A stretch of DNA of 9,473 bases, taken from NCBI GenBank assembly GCA_964586145.1, contig CAZPHH010000132.1:1-9473 (forward strand), given 5' to 3'. The notes below the pieces were generated by a model, which was given only the letters and a program-made list of their open reading frames with translations, did not search any database and was not told the DNA's origin. This document shows, one piece after another, positions 7,170-9,473 of the stretch. The position numbers and the translations under genes are program-made. Numbering within the stretch: the stretch's first letter is position 1; each line of letters opens with the position of its first letter. This DNA comes from JAFGJQ01 sp964586145. GTDB taxonomy: Bacteria; Planctomycetota; Phycisphaerae; UBA1845.

Positions 7170-7242
7170 TGGCCTGTGGTGCAACTGGCAGCACGTCTGA
7201 CTCTGGATCAGAAGGTTCCAGGTTCGAGTCCTGGCAGGCCAG
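7170..7242 (+). tRNA. trnQ: tRNA-Gln, anticodon CTG
   Basis: A complete 73-base cloverleaf. The acceptor stem TGGCCTG (7170-7176) pairs fully with CAGGCCA (7235-7241), with discriminator G7242. The D stem GTGC (7179-7182) pairs with GCAC (7191-7194). The anticodon stem TCTGA (7196-7200) pairs with TCAGA (7208-7212) around loop CTCTGGA, which places CTG at 7203-7205, reading CAG codons. The T stem CCAGG pairs with CCTGG (7218-7222, 7230-7234) around TTCGAGT. The U1-A72 pair and G73 match known glutaminyl-tRNA synthetase identity features in E. coli. The 3' CCA is not encoded and must be added after transcription. It is a single gene with its own promoter and terminator. Confidence 0.98.
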
Positions 7243-7244
7243 TT

Positions 7245-7288
7245 GAAAAACGCCCGTCGGCGCGGCCGCGCCGGCGGGTGTTTTTCTT
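7245..7288. terminator. Strong, probably bidirectional intrinsic terminator
   Basis: Fifteen consecutive pairs (two G-U) can form between 7251-7265 and 7266-7280, in practice with a few central bases opening as the loop. A T-tract (7281-7285, then CTT) follows on the plus strand and an A-tract (7246-7250) precedes, giving a U-tract on the minus strand too. It starts three bases after the tRNA-Gln 3' end and lies about 50 bases beyond the stop of the minus-strand zinc-ribbon gene, so it can end both transcripts. Confidence 0.88.
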
Positions 7289-7338
7289 CAGTTCGCAAGA
7301 GGTTCACACGTCAGGCGGTCGCTTATCGGACCGGGGGT

Positions 7339-7638
7339 TCATATCCGTTCGCCACACTCGGGGCAGCGGGATTCGCTGATGCCGCGCAGGATGTACCGGC
7401 AGCGGCGGCAGCGCGTTTCGTCATCGGGGCGGGGGCCGAAGCGCCAGGTCAGCAACGCGTAGATGGCTACGGGCACACTCAGCGTCGCAAGGCTCAGCGA
7501 GACATGGAGCGCCGGGTTCGCATAGGCGGCGGTTGAGAGGCACCGCGCGAGAAAAGCCCGGATAACGACATCCAGCCCAAAGGTGACGACCACGGCCAAG
7601 GCCGCACGCAGAAGCCAGTGCCATCCTCTTTGTTTCAT
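7339..7638 (-). CDS. Small two-helix membrane protein with C-terminal zinc ribbon
   Basis: A 99-residue hypothetical protein. Two hydrophobic segments (about 8-30 and 44-64) should span the inner membrane, and the C-terminal 25 residues hold CRRC (77-80) and CPEC (92-95), a four-cysteine zinc ribbon of the form CxxC...LRG...CPxCG. Small membrane proteins with this ribbon are very common in planctomycetes; their function is not known. The ATG at 7638 is chosen because AAGAAGA lies just upstream and the protein then begins directly before the first helix. An upstream in-frame ATG at 7695 would add 19 charged residues with no ribosome binding site. It is separated from the PEP-CTERM gene upstream by a terminator and so is probably transcribed alone. 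Length, helices and ribbon make it believable as a gene despite its small size. Confidence 0.75.
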   Translation of the reverse strand: MKQRGWHWLLRAALAVVVTFGLDVVIRAFLARCLSTAAYANPALHVSLSLATLSVPVAIYALLTWRFGPRPDDETRCRRCRYILRGISESRCPECGERI

Positions 7639-7811
7639 GCCTGGTCTTCTTTGCCTTTCTGCCCGATCCAGTTGCATCCGCGCGGCAAATCGCATCCGGT
7701 CTGACCGGCCGGGGCCTTGGGAGCCGCTCTTCTGGTACGGTCGCCTGGAACAGAAGTTCGGCTTTCATCGTGAATTGACCGACGGCGGTTTTGCATTCAG
7801 GCCAATGCAAC

Positions 7812-7836
7812 GGGGCCGCCCGTTGTGGGCGGCCCC
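7812..7836 (-). terminator. Hairpin terminator of PEP-CTERM gene
   Basis: GGGGCCGCCC (7812-7821) pairs perfectly with GGGCGGCCCC (7827-7836) around a 5-base loop, 32 bases beyond the stop codon of the PEP-CTERM gene. The downstream bases on the minus strand are only moderately T-rich, but stem strength and position support termination. Confidence 0.75.
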
Positions 7837-7868
7837 GGGAATGTCACACGAAATGTCCGCCGCGTGCT

Positions 7869-8897
7869 CTACCGCCGCGAACGACGGGCGACCACCATCG
7901 CGCCGAAGGCCAGCAGAACCAGTGAGGCCGGCTCGGGGATCAGCGAGAAGGAACTGGCGACCCAACTGAAACTCTCACTCGGGTGACCGGTGCCGGTCCC
8001 GCCGCCGGACTGGAACTGGAAGGCGGCGTACGTGGCGCCGGCCGGGATGAGCACTTGCTTGATGACCGTGTCCCACTCGTTTCCGTCCAGGCCTTCGAGC
8101 GGGTTCGTATCCAGCACCGTTCCCGTGTTGTTCGTGATGAGCTCGACGGGCAGGTCGGCTTCCGTGTCGTGCATGCCCACGTCGTACCAAAGCTGATCGG
8201 GCCGATCGGTGCCCTCTCCGCCGGCAACCAGGAACGCCGCATCAAGCACGCGGTCGTAGGCAGCCGGGGCGAACGTGTAGCTGGTCACCCAGGTCCGGTT
8301 CAGTTCACCGGCGTTCTGCCACCCGGCGAACGCATAGTCGTGGCCCTGGAAGATGCTCACGTTCTGCGACGGCAGGCTGTCATCCGCGTATACGATCTGC
8401 AGGCCCGCGCCGTGGGTCTTGTCCATCACGAAATCGGAAATCGTGTAGTCCCACGTGCCCGTCGCGACGAGGTCCGTCACGTCCGCCCAGTAGGCGATGT
8501 GGTTGGCGTCCCAGTAGTAGTTACCCGGCTGCCACGGGACCTCGAACTGAACGATCGCCGTGACGTCGGCCGTGACGCTCTGGCCGGGCGATCCGCTTCG
8601 CGTGAGCGTGACCACCGGGTCTTTCAGGATGTCACTGTGTGGCACGTTCGAGCCGACCCAGTACAGCCACGCCTTCTGCACCTGGCCGGTGACCGTCACG
8701 TCGGACATGGTGCCCGTACCGCCCGTGTCGCGCACACCGACCCCGGTGTTCACGACGGCGTAGGGGCCGGACGCGGACCACGCCTCCTGCAGCGGAATCT
8801 CCGCCGCCACGGCGGTCCCCGCCAGACCCAGACCCATCGCAACGACCAACAACCCCTTGCCTGCGCGAAGCAGGGCCCACCCAGAGATGGATTTCAT
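7869..8897 (-). CDS. PEP-CTERM domain secreted/surface protein
   Basis: A 342-residue exported protein. It opens with a Sec signal peptide (basic MKSISGWALLRAGK, hydrophobic core to about residue 28, likely cleavage after AVAA at 29-32) and ends with a PEP-CTERM sorting signal: PEP at 321-323, a hydrophobic segment, then ARRSRR. This signal is recognised by an exosortase that cleaves and anchors or releases the protein. The body (about 35-318) is rich in Thr, Gly, Val and aromatic residues and looks beta-stranded; blocks such as WLYWVG (77-82), YWADVTDLV (136-144) and GAGLQIVYAD (163-172) recall DUF3344-like surface domains, a tentative match. No catalytic motif is seen. AGGAG seven bases before the ATG at 8897 fixes the start; the in-frame 8969 extension would put 24 residues ahead of the signal peptide. 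No exosortase gene is in the window. Confidence 0.9.
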   Translation of the reverse strand: MKSISGWALLRAGKGLLVVAMGLGLAGTAVAAEIPLQEAWSASGPYAVVNTGVGVRDTGGTGTMSDVTVTGQVQKAWLYWVGSNVPHSDILKDPVVTLTRSGSPGQSVTADVTAIVQFEVPWQPGNYYWDANHIAYWADVTDLVATGTWDYTISDFVMDKTHGAGLQIVYADDSLPSQNVSIFQGHDYAFAGWQNAGELNRTWVTSYTFAPAAYDRVLDAAFLVAGGEGTDRPDQLWYDVGMHDTEADLPVELITNNTGTVLDTNPLEGLDGNEWDTVIKQVLIPAGATYAAFQFQSGGGTGTGHPSESFSWVASSFSLIPEPASLVLLAFGAMVVARRSRR

Positions 8898-8976
8898 GTG
8901 CGCTCTCCTCCCGCCCACGTAGTGTGACGATCGCGTCCGCTCGCACAAATCCGAAATGCGATGGAACACGCCGCCA

Positions 8977-9001
8977 CCGACAGGCTATGCAGCCATGTCG
9001 G
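8977..9001. repeat. Hairpin upstream of PEP-CTERM gene
   Basis: CCGACAGGCT (8977-8986) pairs with AGCC (8991-8994) plus TGTCGG (8996-9001), with a single bulged base at 8995 and a 4-base loop. It lies 80-104 bases upstream of the PEP-CTERM start and may be an operator or part of its leader; there is no T-tract. Confidence 0.5.
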
Positions 9002-9310
9002 CTAACCTTCCCTTGTCCTTACCATCGTTCGGGGAATCCGCCGGTCTGCACCTGAGCCGGCTGCAAGAGCGGGTGGCCACCTGGTGGCTGCACGAAGGCT
9101 CTCTCTCCCGATTCCCTCGTTCAAACCGACAGACAGTATATGCGATTCCTGGGGCCCGAATCAACCCCGGCGCCGGGTTATTCGCGTCCGGGCGAGGTCC
9201 CATAAAACCCGGAACGGCCCGTGCCTAGACGCCGCCGCATCCAGGCTCCAATCCAATGGCCAGGAAGCTCAAGGGTTCTCGGAACGCCGAGAAACGCCCC
9301 TCAGGAAAAT
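9002..9310. other. Intergenic stretch without recognisable gene
   Basis: No open frame here has a family signature, plausible start context or sensible composition. Short palindromes are visible: GGTGGCCACC (9072-9081) and a near-perfect one at 9163-9179 (AACCC, GGC / GCC, GGGTT with one bulge). Part of the region may hold the promoter of the minus-strand PEP-CTERM gene, but I could not identify clear boxes. Confidence 0.5.
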
Positions 9311-9338
9311 GACTGGCTGGAAAGCCGGTCGCACAAAA
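9311..9338 (+). repeat. Palindromic repeat unit A, copy 1
   Basis: GACTGGCT-GGAA-AGCCGGTC forms an 8-bp stem with one G-U pair and a GGAA loop, followed by GCACAAAA. It differs from copy 2 by three bases over 28. Confidence 0.8.
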
Positions 9339-9436
9339 CAGGAGTAGGGTCCGCCGTGCGGACCAATCCTGCAGCCCAAAGCTCGCCATCCCGGCGCGCC
9401 GGGACCCGGGGCGACCTGCAGCCCACAGCCTCCCAA

Positions 9437-9464
9437 GACCGGCTGGAAAGCCGGTCCCACAAAG
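9437..9464 (+). repeat. Palindromic repeat unit A, copy 2
   Basis: GACCGGCT-GGAA-AGCCGGTC forms a perfect 8-bp stem with a GGAA loop, followed by CCACAAAG. The T-to-C change at the fourth base relative to copy 1 replaces a G-U pair by G-C, so pairing is preserved in both copies. Confidence 0.82.
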
Positions 9465-9473
9465 ACAAGCCGG

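Larger units (their letters stand above)
9311..9473. repeat. Cluster of REP-like palindromic repeats
   Basis: The segment to the right edge is a nested mosaic in the order A - hairpin - B - palindrome - B' - A'. The A units (9311-9338, 9437-9464) are palindromic, and the B units CCTGCAGCCCAAAGC (9368-9382) and CCTGCAGCCCACAGC (9415-9429) differ at one base. Between them lie a 7-bp hairpin (9348-9364, loop CGT) and a 16-base perfect palindrome (9389-9404). This resembles REP-type intergenic repeats, short non-autonomous elements that RAYT-type transposases can mobilise. No such transposase is visible. The cluster probably continues beyond the window. Confidence 0.7.

Noticed and set aside
6018..7307. 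429-residue minus-strand frame running through the tRNA, its terminator and part of the PLP enzyme
   Set aside because: It crosses a certain tRNA gene and overlaps a conserved enzyme in another frame. Composition is Pro/Arg/Gly-rich without motifs.
7421..7810. 129-residue minus-strand frame overlapping the zinc-ribbon gene
   Set aside because: It overlaps the zinc-ribbon protein in another frame, lacks a ribosome binding site and has no motif or hydrophobic segment.
7983..8927. 314-residue plus-strand frame antisense to the PEP-CTERM gene
   Set aside because: It is a shadow frame; the minus-strand protein has a signal peptide, sorting signal, ribosome binding site and terminator.
9311..9464. 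Direct repeats as a CRISPR array
   Set aside because: Only two imperfect copies, 126 bases apart, with other palindromes between them and no regular spacers or cas genes.

Overview
The window is GC-rich DNA from a bacterium. It is most likely a planctomycete or close relative (Phycisphaerae-like). This is inferred from four things together: a solitary type II pseudopilin with an H-X9-DG-like C-terminal motif, a PEP-CTERM surface protein, a small membrane protein ending in a CxxC...CPxCG zinc ribbon, and dense GC-rich antisense reading frames. No rRNA or other phylogenetic marker is present to prove it.

Layout from left to right. (1) An MmgE/PrpD-family enzyme (73-1443, +) meets, tail to tail across 33 bases, a 987-residue protein (4440-1477, -) that joins a GlmU-like sugar-1-phosphate nucleotidyltransferase to a galactokinase/fucokinase-like GHMP kinase. 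(2) A 195-base divergent gap with an 8-bp inverted repeat leads into the pseudopilin (4636-5463, +). (3) A 223-base convergent gap holds several inverted repeats and is followed by a PLP-dependent Cys/Met-metabolism enzyme (6910-5687, -). (4) A 259-base divergent gap carries a good promoter for tRNA-Gln(CTG) (7170-7242, +) and, back to back with it, a weaker promoter candidate and structured leader for the PLP enzyme. (5) A strong, probably bidirectional terminator separates the tRNA from a small two-helix zinc-ribbon protein (7638-7339, -). (6) A PEP-CTERM protein (8897-7869, -) ends at a 10-bp hairpin terminator. (7) The last 570 bases hold no convincing gene. They contain an upstream hairpin and, from 9311 to the edge, a cluster of REP-like palindromic repeats.

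The genes do not form one operon: nearly every neighbour pair is convergent, divergent or separated by a terminator. The window reads as ordinary chromosomal housekeeping and accessory metabolism plus surface proteins. I see no defence system, CRISPR array, transposase or phage gene. The most unusual item is the fused kinase-nucleotidyltransferase. It has the logic of the fucose-salvage enzyme FKP (sugar to sugar-1-P to NDP-sugar) but a different nucleotidyltransferase half and an altered sugar-binding motif, so its sugar and nucleotide are open questions.
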